NCBI RefSeq assembly: GCF_003049645.1
Contig: NZ_PYWK01000001.1
Location: 2,201,487-2,265,486 of the forward strand
DNA: 64,000 nucleotides
Direction of reading: 5' to 3'
Origin: Metasolibacillus fluoroglycofenilyticus
GTDB lineage: Bacteria > Bacillota > Bacilli > Bacillales_A > Planococcaceae
The position numbers were made by a program, and so were the translations under genes. How positions within the stretch are numbered: position 1 is the stretch's first letter; every line of letters begins with the position of its first letter. The notes beneath the pieces were generated by a model. It saw only the letters and a list, made by a program, of their open reading frames with translations. It was not told where the DNA came from and searched no databases. Shown here one piece after another: positions 26,811 through 36,698 of this stretch.

Positions 26811-29225
26811 CTACTTCACTACAATATTAACTAATTTACCCGGGATAACAACTACTTTTATTACGTCTTTGCCCACAATAAATTCTTTTACTTTTTCATC
26901 TGCTAATGCAGTAGCTTCCAAGTCTTCCTTCGAAATATCTTTAGCAACTTTAATTTTTGCACGTACTTTCCCTAGCACTTGCACAACGATTTCTACTTCA
27001 TCTTCTACCAGCTTTGATGGGTCGAATGTTGGCCATGCTGAGTACGTAATTGTTTCAGTATGACCGAATTTTTGCCATAGCTCCTCTGCAATATGACGAG
27101 CAACTGGTGATAGCATTTGTACAAAGCCTTCAGCATATTCTTTCGGCACTGAATCTACTTTATAACATTCGTTAATAAATACCATCATTTGTGAAATCGC
27201 CGTATTGTAGCGCATTGCTTCAAAGTCTTCTGTCACTTTTTTCACTGTTTGATGATAAGCAAGCTCTAGTTTACCATCATTTGTGTCAACGATTTTGCTA
27301 CTCACAGCACCGTTATCATCAATGAATAGACGCCAAATGCGGTCTAAGAAGCGACGTGCACCATCTAAGCCATTTGTCGACCATGCTTTGGATGCTTCAA
27401 GTGGCCCCATAAACATTTCATAAAGGCGAAGCGTATCCGCACCATGTGATGCCACAATATCATCTGGGTTGATTACATTACCTTTCGATTTAGACATTTT
27501 TTCGTTGTTTTCGCCTAAAATCATTCCTTGGTTAAATAGCTTTTGGAAAGGCTCCTTCGTATGCACGACACCGATATCGTATAGCACTTTGTGCCAGAAA
27601 CGCGCGTATAGCAGATGCAGTACCGCATGCTCTGCTCCACCAACATAAATATCAACAGGTAGCCAGCGCTTTGCTAGCTCTGGGTCGATAATCATTTCAT
27701 CATTGTCCGGGTCGATATAGCGTAAATAGTACCAGCAGCTACCCGCCCATTGCGGCATCGTATTTGTTTCACGACGACCTTTTTTACCTGTTACTGGGTC
27801 TACTACATTTACCCATTCGTCAATATTCGCTAATGGTGATTCACCTGTACCACTTGGACGAATATCATTTGTTTTTGGAAGCATTAGAGGCAGCTCTTCC
27901 TGTGGAACAGTTGTCATTGTACCATCTTCCCAATGAATTACAGGAATTGGCTCGCCCCAATAGCGTTGACGTGAGAATAACCAGTCGCGTAGACGGTAAG
28001 AAATTTTCTTCTCACCAACACCCTTTTCCTCTAGCCAAGCAATAGCTTTTGTAATACCTTCTTCCTTATTTAAGCCGTTTAAAAAATCTGAGTTAATATG
28101 CTCACCGTCACCAATAAATGCTTCTTTCGAAATATCACCGCCTGCAAGCACCTCTTTAATTTCTAGGCCGAATTCTTTCGCAAACTCATAGTCGCGTTCA
28201 TCATGAGCAGGTACTGCCATAATTGCACCTGTACCGTATGTTGCAAGTACATAATCAGCAATCCATACAGGAATTTTTGCACCGTTAATTGGATTTACTG
28301 CATAAGCACCTGTGAATACACCTGTTTTTTCCTTTGCTAAGTCTGTACGCTCAAGGTCTGATTTTGTTTTTACTTTATCAAGATAAGCGTCCACTTGCGC
28401 ACGCTGTTCAGCTGTTGTAATTTCAGCAACTAGCTTATGCTCTGGTGCTAATACTGCATATGTTGCACCAAATAGCGTATCTGGGCGCGTTGTGAAAACG
28501 TCAAATGAGTGCTCTGTACCATCGATTGTAAATGTGACCTCCGCACCTTCTGAGCGACCAATCCAATTGCGCTGCATTTCCTTTAAGCTTTCTGGCCAAT
28601 CAAGCTCATCTAAATCCTCTAATAGACGGTCTGCATATTCCGTAATGCGTAGAATCCATTGACGCATTGGGCGACGTTCTACCGGATGCCCGCCGCGCTC
28701 GGATTTACCATCGATTACTTCCTCATTCGCTAGTACCGTTCCAAGTGCTGGACACCAGTTTACAGGTACTTCATCTACATACGCTAAACCACGATTGAAT
28801 AATTGGATAAAAATCCATTGCGTCCATTTATAATATTTAGGGTCTGTCGTATTAATTTCGCGGTCCCAGTCGTAAGAAAAGCCTAAATCATTCATTTGAC
28901 GCTTAAATGTCGCAATATTTTTCGCCGTAAACTCTGCAGGATCATTTCCTGTATCGAGTGCATATTGCTCAGCAGGTAACCCGAAAGCATCCCAGCCCAT
29001 CGGATGTAGCACATTATAGCCTTGCATGCGCTTAAACGAGCTTAAAATATCCGTCGCGATATAGCCAAGTGGATGTCCTACATGCAAGCCTGCCCCTGAT
29101 GGGTACGGAAACATATCTAATGCAAAAAACTTTGGTTTACTGTTGTCATTCACCGTTTTAAATGTTTTGTTATCTGCCCAATACTTTTGCCATTTCTTAT
29201 CAATTTCTTGATGATTAAAACTCAT
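26811..29225 (-). CDS. leuS: Leucyl-tRNA synthetase
   Basis: Class Ia synthetase that charges leucine tRNA. The HIGH motif appears as [10 protein letters not shown] (His48-His51) and the KMSKS motif as [16 protein letters not shown]. The editing domain carries the [12 protein letters not shown] motif. Length 804 aa is normal for Bacillales LeuS. I start at ATG 29225 ([12 protein letters not shown]) behind GAGGAGGAG; sixteen extra upstream residues would run through the binding site. Controlled by an upstream T-box leader with a CUC specifier. Confidence 0.97.
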   Translation of the reverse strand: MSFNHQEIDKKWQKYWADNKTFKTVNDNSKPKFFALDMFPYPSGAGLHVGHPLGYIATDILSSFKRMQGYNVLHPMGWDAFGLPAEQYALDTGNDPAEFTAKNIATFKRQMNDLGFSYDWDREINTTDPKYYKWTQWIFIQLFNRGLAYVDEVPVNWCPALGTVLANEEVIDGKSERGGHPVERRPMRQWILRITEYADRLLEDLDELDWPESLKEMQRNWIGRSEGAEVTFTIDGTEHSFDVFTTRPDTLFGATYAVLAPEHKLVAEITTAEQRAQVDAYLDKVKTKSDLERTDLAKEKTGVFTGAYAVNPINGAKIPVWIADYVLATYGTGAIMAVPAHDERDYEFAKEFGLEIKEVLAGGDISKEAFIGDGEHINSDFLNGLNKEEGITKAIAWLEEKGVGEKKISYRLRDWLFSRQRYWGEPIPVIHWEDGTMTTVPQEELPLMLPKTNDIRPSGTGESPLANIDEWVNVVDPVTGKKGRRETNTMPQWAGSCWYYLRYIDPDNDEMIIDPELAKRWLPVDIYVGGAEHAVLHLLYARFWHKVLYDIGVVHTKEPFQKLFNQGMILGENNEKMSKSKGNVINPDDIVASHGADTLRLYEMFMGPLEASKAWSTNGLDGARRFLDRIWRLFIDDNGAVSSKIVDTNDGKLELAYHQTVKKVTEDFEAMRYNTAISQMMVFINECYKVDSVPKEYAEGFVQMLSPVARHIAEELWQKFGHTETITYSAWPTFDPSKLVEDEVEIVVQVLGKVRAKIKVAKDISKEDLEATALADEKVKEFIVGKDVIKVVVIPGKLVNIVVK

Positions 29226-29295
29226 ATTACTCCTCCTCAAAATCATAGTATCGACTTGTTTTCCACCGTTCAAACTGAAGTGACAGAATTTTTAG

Positions 29296-29520
29296 AAAAA
29301 TAAAAAACTCGCCCCATTCCGTAGAAAGGGACGAGAGTAAATTTGACTCCCGCGGTACCACCCAAATTAGTGACACTGCACTCAGCTCCAGCTTCTTAAC
29401 GCGAAAACACGGCTTCTAGTTAATCTTTTTCACTAAAAGCAACTCAAAGGCGAGTTCAATTTGTTCACTTGCTAGCTCACACCAGCCGCTAGCTCTCTAA
29501 AAAGTGTCGAAATTTACTAT
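29296..29520 (-). promoter_or_regulatory. T-box leader of leuS (specifier CUC, leucine)
   Basis: Uncharged tRNA-Leu binding should allow read-through. The T-box bulge TGGGTGGTACCGCGGGAG lies at 29348-29364. The terminator CTCGTCCC/GGGGCGAG followed by TTTTTTATTTTT lies at 29296-29333. A specifier CTC within GAACTC (29452-29457) sits in a plausible stem I position. Confidence 0.93.
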
Positions 29521-29593
29521 TCCTTGTCATAGTCGTTGTATATAATGCCTTCATTCTAATGGAATTAGCTAGAAAGCACAAGCCTTTTTTAAA

Positions 29594-29628
29594 GTGCCTG
29601 GCACGCAAACAATTTTCACACAATTCAC
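29594..29628 (+). repeat. REP-like element, left of the transposase
   Basis: The imperfect palindrome GTGCCTGGCAC is followed by GCAAACAATTTTCACACAAT. The same core occurs inverted to the right of the transposase (30651-30669) and again at 58704-58735. The gap 29540-29590 must also carry the leuS promoter; nothing else is seen to 29797. Confidence 0.75.
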
Positions 29629-29797
29629 CAAAAAAAATTTTTGGTGTTTATTTATTATCCAAACTTAAAATTTCATCTATTTTTTATAATCAATTTTCCT
29701 ATTTGCGACATTTTATATAAAGTTTATTGCCTAGTGTGATTTGACAATATCTTTAGCTCTTTTTAAACTTAATAACAATATAAAAAGGAGGTTTGTT

Positions 29798-30361
29798 ATG
29801 GCTAGAAAACATCGCCTTTGGTCACCATACCATTATTTCCATATAGTTATGCGCGGAAATAATCGGCAAACAATTTTTTTACATCACACAGACTACCAAG
29901 CTTTTTTTCGCATTGTGGAGTACACCTACCAAAAGTATCAATTTTCAATTATTGCATTTTGTATTATGCCAAACCATTATCACCTATTGCTCCATTCCCC
30001 TTTTGTTCCTCATAGCAAAATTATGGCGATGATTAATAGGCGCTACAGTGATTATTTTAAAAAGAAATATGACTACAGTGGTCACCTATACGAAAAAAGA
30101 TTTTTTTCAGATTTAGTCCCCTCTCCCCTAGATATCATTGTTGTAAGTCGTTATATCCACCGCAATCCGATTAATACAACCATTCCTTTAGTAGAAACCT
30201 TAGCCTTTTATCCCTACAGTTCTTATTATTACTACTACACTAAAGCACCGACACCATTCAACTTCTTACACCAAGATTCACTTATCACCTATCTTTCCCA
30301 TACAAAATATCCAACCCTTGACCTCTATTTAACCTATTGCGAAGATGATTATGATTTATAG
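29798..30361 (+). CDS. REP-associated tyrosine transposase (RAYT, Y1_Tnp domain)
   Basis: A single-strand DNA transposase of the IS200/TnpA superfamily. The HUH metal motif is seen as MPNHYHLLLH (His60, His62). The catalytic tyrosine candidate is Tyr119 in SRYIHRNPI, a signature of the REP-associated branch; the N-terminus RLWSPYHYFHIVMRGNNR also fits. AAAGGAGG stands at ideal distance from ATG 29798, so the 187-residue product is probably expressed; nineteen upstream residues are excluded. The gene is intact and lies between inverted GTGCCTGGCAC elements, the arrangement of a REPtron. Tyr and His runs near residues 138-147 are unusual. Confidence 0.88.
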   Translation: MARKHRLWSPYHYFHIVMRGNNRQTIFLHHTDYQAFFRIVEYTYQKYQFSIIAFCIMPNHYHLLLHSPFVPHSKIMAMINRRYSDYFKKKYDYSGHLYEKRFFSDLVPSPLDIIVVSRYIHRNPINTTIPLVETLAFYPYSSYYYYYTKAPTPFNFLHQDSLITYLSHTKYPTLDLYLTYCEDDYDL

Positions 30362-30364
30362 CCA

Positions 30365-30560
30365 AAATCAATCGTGCCCTAGCGTAATTGAGCCTAGACT
30401 TTTTGAACTTGCTCAAAGATTCCTCTTCAAAAATGTGATATCCGCTTGAGGCTTTGCCTAAAATAATGTTGGTCATTTAACCATTACACACACATATTGG
30501 GGTGTTCCTATACTACATTCCTTTTTGTCAGCAGGTGTTAGGTCATTTGCCGAAAGGAGT
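30365..30560 (-). repeat. Decayed copy of repeat A
   Basis: Alignable to the copy at 9248-9520: TAGCGTAATTG, ATATCCGCTTGAGGCTT and ATGTTGGTCA occur in the same order, but the hairpins are broken. It fills the gap between the transposase and the MFS gene. Confidence 0.5.
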
Positions 30561-30574
30561 GAATTAAAGTATGC

Positions 30575-30613
30575 AAAAAAGCTAGTACCATTATTATTCG
30601 TGGTACTAGCTTT
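30575..30613 (-). terminator. Terminator of the MFS transporter gene
   Basis: AAAGCTAGTACCA and TGGTACTAGCTTT form a perfect stem with TTTTTT downstream in the minus direction. Confidence 0.9.
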
Positions 30614-30628
30614 CTTTCTAAATTGTAG

Positions 30629-31801
30629 TTAGTTTTCTGAATTTTCCGTATTGTTTGCGTGCCAGGCACATGCAGGGATAATCGCTATGAGCAATAATAC
30701 GACTAAACTCCACATCAACCTCTGCATATCGAATAAATCTACCATCAATCCTCCGAATAAAGGACCAATCATGCGACCAATTGTTGTGGCGCTATTAACA
30801 ATACCTTGATAAAAGCCTTGTCGTCCCTTAGGTGCAAGGCGATTAGCAATGGTAGGAATTACAGGTGTGAAAAACACTTCTCCCAACGTTAAAATCACCA
30901 TTGCCGTTGCAAACATTGTAAATTCTTCAGCTATTGCAACGATGCAGAAAGAAAATGACATGAGCACAAGTCCTAATACGAGCTGGTGCTTTAATTTCTT
31001 TTCCCACCGGCGAACGAGTGGGCGAATAATTGGCTGGAAGCCGACAACGAGCAAGCCATTAATTGTCCAAATCACACTGTACTGTGATAAAGACATGCCT
31101 AAGCCTTGTGTATAGGAAGAAATTGTGGCGCTCCATTGTGAATAAGACATCCAGCATAACACTAATGCCAAGCATAAAGTTAATAATGCATAAAGCCCTG
31201 CTCTGGACTCTTTGTTCCCTCTTTCAGCAATCACATTTTTCGGAGCCATGCTCTTCGTATCAAATCGCTTATATGTTAGCACAACGAGCGTAAAAAAGAT
31301 GAAATACGTAAAGAAATTCGCTTTGAATACATATTCAAAATTAACATCTGCGATAAAGCCTGCCAATGCTGGACCGACAGCTACACCAACATTATTTGAT
31401 AAAAACAATGTGTTAAAGGCTTTACGTCCTCCTTCTGGCCATGCAGCACCGATTAATGCATACATCGCAGGGAAAACAACACCACCACTGAAGCCAATAA
31501 TTGTTAAAAGAATGACATACGGCCACCAATCATGCCAGAACACAAGTAGCCCTAACGTAACGATATTCAAGGTGACACCAATGACAATGGTTTTAAAGCC
31601 ACCAATTTTATCAAAGAAATAGCCGCCTAATAGATTACCGATAACTGCTGCTAATGAGTTCAACATTAAAACAATTCCTGCGATCGTCAATGTTTTTCCA
31701 AGATGATGATGAATATATATACTATTTAATGGCCATAAAAAGGAGCTCCCTACTGTATTAAGAAACATCCCTATGACCAAATACCACACTTGTTTCGGCA
31801 C
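30629..31801 (-). CDS. yttB: Major facilitator superfamily exporter, YttB-like
   Basis: About 12 membrane segments, 390 residues; motif A between segments 2 and 3 reads GGYFFDKIGGFK, and the second half carries a matching loop. Probably a drug or metabolite exporter; B. subtilis yttB, also beside leuS, is the likely counterpart, which is a synteny-based inference. I start at GTG 31801 (VPKQVWYLVIGMF) behind AAAGGAGGAGAG. Oddity: the last residues ACAWHANN are encoded by the inverted REP element at 30651-30669, so the tail appears to come from a repeat inserted at the gene's end. Confidence 0.8.
   Translation of the reverse strand: MPKQVWYLVIGMFLNTVGSSFLWPLNSIYIHHHLGKTLTIAGIVLMLNSLAAVIGNLLGGYFFDKIGGFKTIVIGVTLNIVTLGLLVFWHDWWPYVILLTIIGFSGGVVFPAMYALIGAAWPEGGRKAFNTLFLSNNVGVAVGPALAGFIADVNFEYVFKANFFTYFIFFTLVVLTYKRFDTKSMAPKNVIAERGNKESRAGLYALLTLCLALVLCWMSYSQWSATISSYTQGLGMSLSQYSVIWTINGLLVVGFQPIIRPLVRRWEKKLKHQLVLGLVLMSFSFCIVAIAEEFTMFATAMVILTLGEVFFTPVIPTIANRLAPKGRQGFYQGIVNSATTIGRMIGPLFGGLMVDLFDMQRLMWSLVVLLLIAIIPACAWHANNTENSEN
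30651..30669 (-). repeat. REP-like element, right of the transposase, inside a coding end
   Basis: TTGTTTGCGTGCCAGGCAC is the reverse complement of the core at 29594-29612. It encodes part of the C-terminal tail of the MFS protein. Confidence 0.75.
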
Positions 31802-31981
31802 ATTCTCTCCTCCTTTATTTTCAGCTAGCAATTGCACTCTATCATGAAATTCCCTTATTAATTATTCAATATCCGAAATAACAGTCTATGCCTATTTTGC
31901 AAAACTTACAAGAAAAATATTTTTCTGCATGTTAAATGATAAAATTGCGTGTTACAATCAATGGTTAGAGGAGTGACTATA

Positions 31982-32935
31982 GTGGTAATAAACCAATTTC
32001 CTTTCCCTTCTGACGGGAAGCGTTACTATACATGGAATCGCTATTTACGTAATGAATTCGGACAAAAAGTTTATAAAGTAGCTCTAGATGCAGGCTTCGA
32101 TTGCCCAAACCGTGACGGTACGGTTGCCTTTGGCGGCTGTACATTCTGTTCTGCGGCAGGTAGTGGCGATTTTGCAGGTAATAAAGTGGACCCAATTGCT
32201 GTACAATTCGAAAAAATTAAAGCAAAAATGCAGCATAAATGGAAAGATGGCTTAACGATGGCTTATTTTCAAGCATACACGAATACCCACGCACCTTTAG
32301 ATATTTTAAAGGAAAAATTTGAAGCGGCACTTGCTTGTGAAGGTGTGATGGGAATAAGTATTGCGACACGCCCTGATTGCTTACCAGACGATGTGGTTGA
32401 GTATTTAGCTGAATTAAATGAACGCACTTATTTATGGGTAGAGCTTGGCCTGCAAACAGTGCATGAAAAAACAGCACATTTAATTAACCGCGCACATGAC
32501 TACGCGACATATGTGGAAGGTGTAGAAAAGCTACGCCGTCATAATATCCGCATCGTTACACATATTATTAACGGCTTACCGCTAGAAACCTACGATATGA
32601 TGATGGAAACAGCGCGAGAGGTTGCAAAACTTGATGTGCAAGGTATTAAAATCCATTTGCTACATCTATTAAAAGGCACACCTTTAGTAAAGCAATACGA
32701 AAAAGGGCTGCTACAATTGATGGAGCAAGATGATTATATTCAGCTTGTTGTCAATCAGCTTGAAATACTTCCGCCTAACATGATAGTCCATCGCATTACA
32801 GGGGATGGCCCAATTGATTTAATGGTCGGCCCGATGTGGAGCGTTAATAAATGGAGTGTCTTAAACGGAATTGATGCGGAGTTAGAACGCCGCAACACTT
32901 GGCAAAGTAAGTTTTATAAGGTGGACGAAAAATGA
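31982..32935 (+). CDS. ytqA: Radical SAM protein YtqA (MnmL-type tRNA modification)
   Basis: Member of the TIGR01212 radical SAM family, with the cluster cysteines in CPNRDGTVAFGGCTFC, followed by IATRPDCLPDDVVEYL and WVELGLQT. Work in B. subtilis assigns YtqA/YtqB to the last steps of mnm5s2U formation at the tRNA wobble position (names MnmL and MnmM); I apply this by family. Start set at GTG 31982, eight bases after AGAGGAG; an ATG at 31949 would put that site inside the gene. Length 317 aa. It overlaps ytqB by four bases (ATGA). Confidence 0.85.
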   Translation: MVINQFPFPSDGKRYYTWNRYLRNEFGQKVYKVALDAGFDCPNRDGTVAFGGCTFCSAAGSGDFAGNKVDPIAVQFEKIKAKMQHKWKDGLTMAYFQAYTNTHAPLDILKEKFEAALACEGVMGISIATRPDCLPDDVVEYLAELNERTYLWVELGLQTVHEKTAHLINRAHDYATYVEGVEKLRRHNIRIVTHIINGLPLETYDMMMETAREVAKLDVQGIKIHLLHLLKGTPLVKQYEKGLLQLMEQDDYIQLVVNQLEILPPNMIVHRITGDGPIDLMVGPMWSVNKWSVLNGIDAELERRNTWQSKFYKVDEK

Positions 32936-33501
32936 AATTACAACGAGTATTACAATATGCACACAGCCTTTTAGCAGATGTGATTCAAGAAGGTGATATC
33001 GCGGTAGATGCAACGGCTGGCAATGGGCATGATACATTATTTTTAGCTAACTTAGTTGGAGATGACGGCTATGTGTATGCATTCGATGTGCAAAAAGAGG
33101 CAGTGGATGCAACATTACATCTTCTTTTGGATAATGCCTTAGAGCATCGTGCCCTTGTACTAAAGGACGGTCATGAAAACATCGCAAAATATGTCACAAA
33201 GCCTGTAGCAGGAGCCATTTTTAATTTAGGCTATTTACCAGGGAGCGACCATTCTATTATCACGAAACCAAACACTACGATTGCAGCACTGCAATCTCTT
33301 TTACAGCTATTAAAAATAGGCGGTATCATCGTCCTCGTGATTTACCATGGACATGAGGGTGGGGCTGAGGAACGTGATGAGGTGCTGCGTTACGTTAGCA
33401 GCTTACCTCAAAAATATGTACATGTGCTACGCTATGAATTTTTAAATCAGCAAAACACCCCTCCGTTTGTTATTGCCTTGGAGAAAATGAAGGATATGTA
33501 A
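32932..33501 (+). CDS. ytqB: SAM-dependent methyltransferase YtqB (MnmM-type)
   Basis: Class I methyltransferase of 189 residues with the SAM motif VDATAGNGHDTLFLANLVG and an NLGYLPGSDHSI catalytic-site motif, typical of the YtqB group. In B. subtilis it methylates the aminomethyl group of nm5(s2)U34 in tRNA. The ATG overlaps the ytqA stop, so the pair is coupled. The gene is followed by a repeat C copy whose hairpins may end the transcript. Confidence 0.87.
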   Translation: MKLQRVLQYAHSLLADVIQEGDIAVDATAGNGHDTLFLANLVGDDGYVYAFDVQKEAVDATLHLLLDNALEHRALVLKDGHENIAKYVTKPVAGAIFNLGYLPGSDHSIITKPNTTIAALQSLLQLLKIGGIIVLVIYHGHEGGAEERDEVLRYVSSLPQKYVHVLRYEFLNQQNTPPFVIALEKMKDM

Positions 33502-33538
33502 CTTCCGTCATCAAATAAAGCCCTAAAACACATGAAAG

Positions 33539-33732
33539 AGGCTGTCTTAAAAGTCCAATTTGTTGTGACGACGCATTCATCGCTTCCCTTTTACTGAAGG
33601 GTAACACCGCTAAAGCCAGTGTTCGTCACACTTTCAAAAGAGATTTTCTCTATTTATATGAGTTAACACTTTTGTAAAACGTCATCTCTACTGTCCAAAA
33701 AGCCAGCTATGCACGGCTTTTTGGACAGCCCT
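33539..33732 (-). repeat. MITE-like repeat C, complete copy
   Basis: 194 bp bounded by AGGCTGTC and GACAGCCCT as inverted ends. Its right hairpin CTGTCCAAAAAGCC...GGCTTTTTGGACAG is strong. Interior CATCGCTTCCCTTTTACTG matches the copy at 57012 in the opposite orientation. The bases from 33838 to 33905 carry a repeat A remnant; otherwise this 480-base gap has no gene. Confidence 0.7.
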
Positions 33733-33984
33733 AGCTTCTATAATCAATTACTCCTTGGCTGAACACGTTGTTCTTAGATTGAGCCCTTTTAAATTTAGCG
33801 AGCGTCTCTAAACACCTGCTAAATTAACTGCAATTTCCTCGCCCGGAGATTTTTATACCTTCCATCTTGCTTTCAGTACAAAAGTAATGTACTGAAAATA
33901 GTTGATTATTCACTAAAAAAAATGTGCTTTTCTTAGTAATAACTATGACTTATCACTATCCTCAGTGCCTTCATGCCCTTTTAT

Positions 33985-34089
33985 TTATTCCTCATCCACC
34001 CAGCTTGCGCGTGTTGCTACAAAAAAGGCGGCTATTACTGATAAAACAACGACGAGAAATGGGGCAACAAATATTAAAAAATCATTCAC
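33985..34089 (-). CDS. cydS: Small cytochrome bd oxidase subunit CydS
   Basis: A 34-residue single-span membrane protein: a short polar start, a hydrophobic segment LIFVAPFLVVVLSVIAAFF, then a WVDEE tail. Size, sequence style and place directly after cydB match the CydS subunit described for Geobacillus bd oxidase, which stabilises haem binding. It starts at GTG 34089, after GGAGGGTGA, and lies 12 bases behind the cydB stop. Too short to stand out as an ORF, but position and binding site support it. Confidence 0.8.
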   Translation of the reverse strand: MNDFLIFVAPFLVVVLSVIAAFFVATRASWVDEE

Positions 34090-34101
34090 GATTTCACCCT
34101 C

Positions 34102-35130
34102 CTATACATGGTGGTCAGACTTACCTGACACATATTCCTTATTAAATACAAATAAGCGAAATACTAAGTAAAGTGACGGTAATAATAAAGCAAGTCCCGC
34201 TATAAATACAATGACTAATGCAATAGCCATCGCCTCGTTGGTAAAGCTATCATAAATTGTTAAATGTGGATATAGCAAGTACGGATAGTGCGAAACACCA
34301 TAAGCAAAAAATGCCAATGCAAACTGGACAATGAGTAAAGTTAATGCCCAATTATAGTGCTTGCGCTTATATATGAAATAAACAGTTCCCATAAAGAGCA
34401 AGCCTGACAAGGCAAAGAGCCACCAAACATCTAGCATATTTTCATAATGCCAATTGTTTAATTGGCGCATTTCAATAATAATGCCGAACGCACTAATAAT
34501 TAGCGGCCCTGCCCAAATAAGTACATATTTCCTCATAATTTCCGTTGCATCACGCTCTCCTGCCTTGTTAGCATACCAAGTTAAAAAGACAGCGGAAATA
34601 TATAATACTGCCACAACGGAAAGCACGACGATTGACCAAGATAATGGGCTAGCTAACAATGCGCCATAGTCGAGCTTCGGATGCCCGCTATCCATATTGA
34701 CAAAGCCGCCTTCTGAAATTGTTAAAACGACTGAAAAAGCGGCGGGAATAAATAGCCCTGCAACGCCATATGCAAGCGCATAGCCTTTATGTCCGCTAAC
34801 ACCGCTATAAGCTTCAAATGCATAATAGCTTCCTCGAATTGCCAACAAAATTAAAGCAATTGATGCAGGTACAATTAATACCGTTCCATAATAATAGGCT
34901 GTTTGCGGAAAAAAACCGACGACACCGACAAAGAAAAACACTAGAAATACATTGGTAATTTCCCAAACAGGTGATAAATAGCGCTTAATAATTTTCGTCA
35001 ATGTTTGATGGTTTCCTCTAACCAAGCTATAAGCATTGAAAAAGCCTGCACCAAAATCAATGGAAGCAACAATGACATAGCCAAACAAGAAGAGCCATAA
35101 CACAGATATGCCTAATATTTCTAATGCCAT
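34102..35130 (-). CDS. cydB: Cytochrome bd menaquinol oxidase subunit II
   Basis: Membrane subunit of the terminal oxidase that reduces oxygen to water with menaquinol. 342 residues, about eight membrane segments. The family start LWLFLFGYVIVASIDFGAGFF is intact. It overlaps cydA by ten bases and is followed by cydS. Corresponds to B. subtilis YthB by type. Confidence 0.9.
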   Translation of the reverse strand: MALEILGISVLWLFLFGYVIVASIDFGAGFFNAYSLVRGNHQTLTKIIKRYLSPVWEITNVFLVFFFVGVVGFFPQTAYYYGTVLIVPASIALILLAIRGSYYAFEAYSGVSGHKGYALAYGVAGLFIPAAFSVVLTISEGGFVNMDSGHPKLDYGALLASPLSWSIVVLSVVAVLYISAVFLTWYANKAGERDATEIMRKYVLIWAGPLIISAFGIIIEMRQLNNWHYENMLDVWWLFALSGLLFMGTVYFIYKRKHYNWALTLLIVQFALAFFAYGVSHYPYLLYPHLTIYDSFTNEAMAIALVIVFIAGLALLLPSLYLVFRLFVFNKEYVSGKSDHHV

Positions 35131-36458
35131 GAGCTTTCACCATCCTGTCTTGAATTTAATTCCTTTTCAATCGGATTACGTTTAAACATTCGCTGTAAAA
35201 TAACGATACTGCCAACACCTAAAATAAAGTACACAACGGCAAAGGCGATAAATAAATATTCTACACCTGTCGCGGATGTTGCTCCTTCTGATGTGCGCAT
35301 AATACCGTATAAAATCCATGGCTGACGGCCCATTTCCGCAAGCCACCAACCAGCTTCAATAGCAACAATCGAGAGTGGACCACCTAAAACGATAAGCCAT
35401 CTAAACCATCTCGCCTCGACCCAAGACCAGCGTCTCCATTTCCCTAGCACAAAAGCAGCGGATAATAAAATCATAAAGATGCCAATGGACACCATAATAT
35501 CAAAGAAATAATGTATGATAAGTGGCGGATGCTCATCTTTTGGGAATTGATCAAGCCCAATTACTTCTGCATTAAAATCAGTATGTGATAAAAAGCTTAG
35601 CATTTTCGGCAGGCGGAATTCATATTTCACTTCTCCATTATCAAGTACACCGAATAAAATTAAATCAGCGCCTTCCTCCGTTTCAAAATGCCATTCTGCG
35701 GCAGCAAGCTTTTCCGGCTGATATTCCGCTAAATATTTTGCTGAAAAATCGCCAACAACTGCTGAGGCAAGCGCAAATATTAAACCGAGCTTCATCGTAA
35801 AAACAAGCGCTTTTTTATGATAAATATGATTTTCCCCACGCAATAATCGATAAGCTGCAATTGCTGCCAAAATAAAAGCAACCGTCATATAGCTTGTCGT
35901 TAAAACATGGCCAATTTTCGTTGGCATCGCTGGCGTAAACATCGCCATAAAGGGCTGAATATCAATAAGCGCATCACCTTTTACTGTGAAGCCCTGTGGC
36001 GCATTCATAAAAGCATTAACAATCGTAATAAAAACAGCCGACATGGAAGCACCAATACCTACTGGAATAAGCAACAGCATATGATATTTCGGATTTTTAA
36101 AGCGATCCCAAGTATATAAGTAAATACCAAGGAAAATTGCTTCAAAGAAGAATGCAAATGTTTCCATAAATAGTGGTAATGCAATTACTTGCCCTGCCAG
36201 CTCCATAAATTGTGGCCATAGCAAGGACAGCTGTAAACCGATAATTGTCCCTGTCACTACTCCTACTGCAACGGTAATAGTAAAACCACGCGCCCAACGT
36301 CTTGCCATCATCGTATAATGAATATCATTTTTCTTATAGCCGACATATTGGGCGATTAAAATCATTAACGGCACACCTACACCAATCGTCGCAAAAATAA
36401 TATGGAACGACAGTGTCAGCTCAGTTAAAGCCCTACTCCAAAAAACAGTTGAGTCCAC
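35121..36458 (-). CDS. cydA: Cytochrome bd menaquinol oxidase subunit I
   Basis: Haem-carrying subunit I. The axial histidine region SFHIIFATIGVG near the N-terminus and the GRQPWILYGIMRTSEG motif are conserved; the quinol loop is of the short type, as in Geobacillus and B. subtilis YthA rather than E. coli CydA. I start at GTG 36458 (VDSTVFWSRALTELT), eight bases after AAGGGAGTG; an ATG at 36479 would include the binding site. Length 445 aa. Divergent to cydDC across a 240-base gap. Confidence 0.9.
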   Translation of the reverse strand: MDSTVFWSRALTELTLSFHIIFATIGVGVPLMILIAQYVGYKKNDIHYTMMARRWARGFTITVAVGVVTGTIIGLQLSLLWPQFMELAGQVIALPLFMETFAFFFEAIFLGIYLYTWDRFKNPKYHMLLLIPVGIGASMSAVFITIVNAFMNAPQGFTVKGDALIDIQPFMAMFTPAMPTKIGHVLTTSYMTVAFILAAIAAYRLLRGENHIYHKKALVFTMKLGLIFALASAVVGDFSAKYLAEYQPEKLAAAEWHFETEEGADLILFGVLDNGEVKYEFRLPKMLSFLSHTDFNAEVIGLDQFPKDEHPPLIIHYFFDIMVSIGIFMILLSAAFVLGKWRRWSWVEARWFRWLIVLGGPLSIVAIEAGWWLAEMGRQPWILYGIMRTSEGATSATGVEYLFIAFAVVYFILGVGSIVILQRMFKRNPIEKELNSRQDGESSWH

Positions 36459-36698
36459 CTTCTTCACTCCCTTAGTCATATTTCAACGAATACTTACTTA
36501 ACTTGCCTTCATCGTAGCATTAAATATTACGGTAATCTATTTTCGTAGCTTCGTACAAACGTCTATTCACATAATCGACATACAGAATTTTGTCACAAAG
36601 TGTGTAAAACGGTTCATGGCTTGAGTGTAATCCTTTTCAAAAATGACAAATTTATTATACCTTTACAATATAGATATCAAGAAGCGAGGTGTGTATCG

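Noticed and set aside
29798-30361. Ordinary IS200 insertion sequence
   Set aside because: The protein has the REP-associated signature RYIHRNP, no tnpB or element-specific ends are seen, and short inverted GTGCCTGGCAC elements flank it.
31212-31622. 136-codon open frame opposite the MFS gene
   Set aside because: It is a mirror of a clear membrane-protein gene and lacks a start signal.
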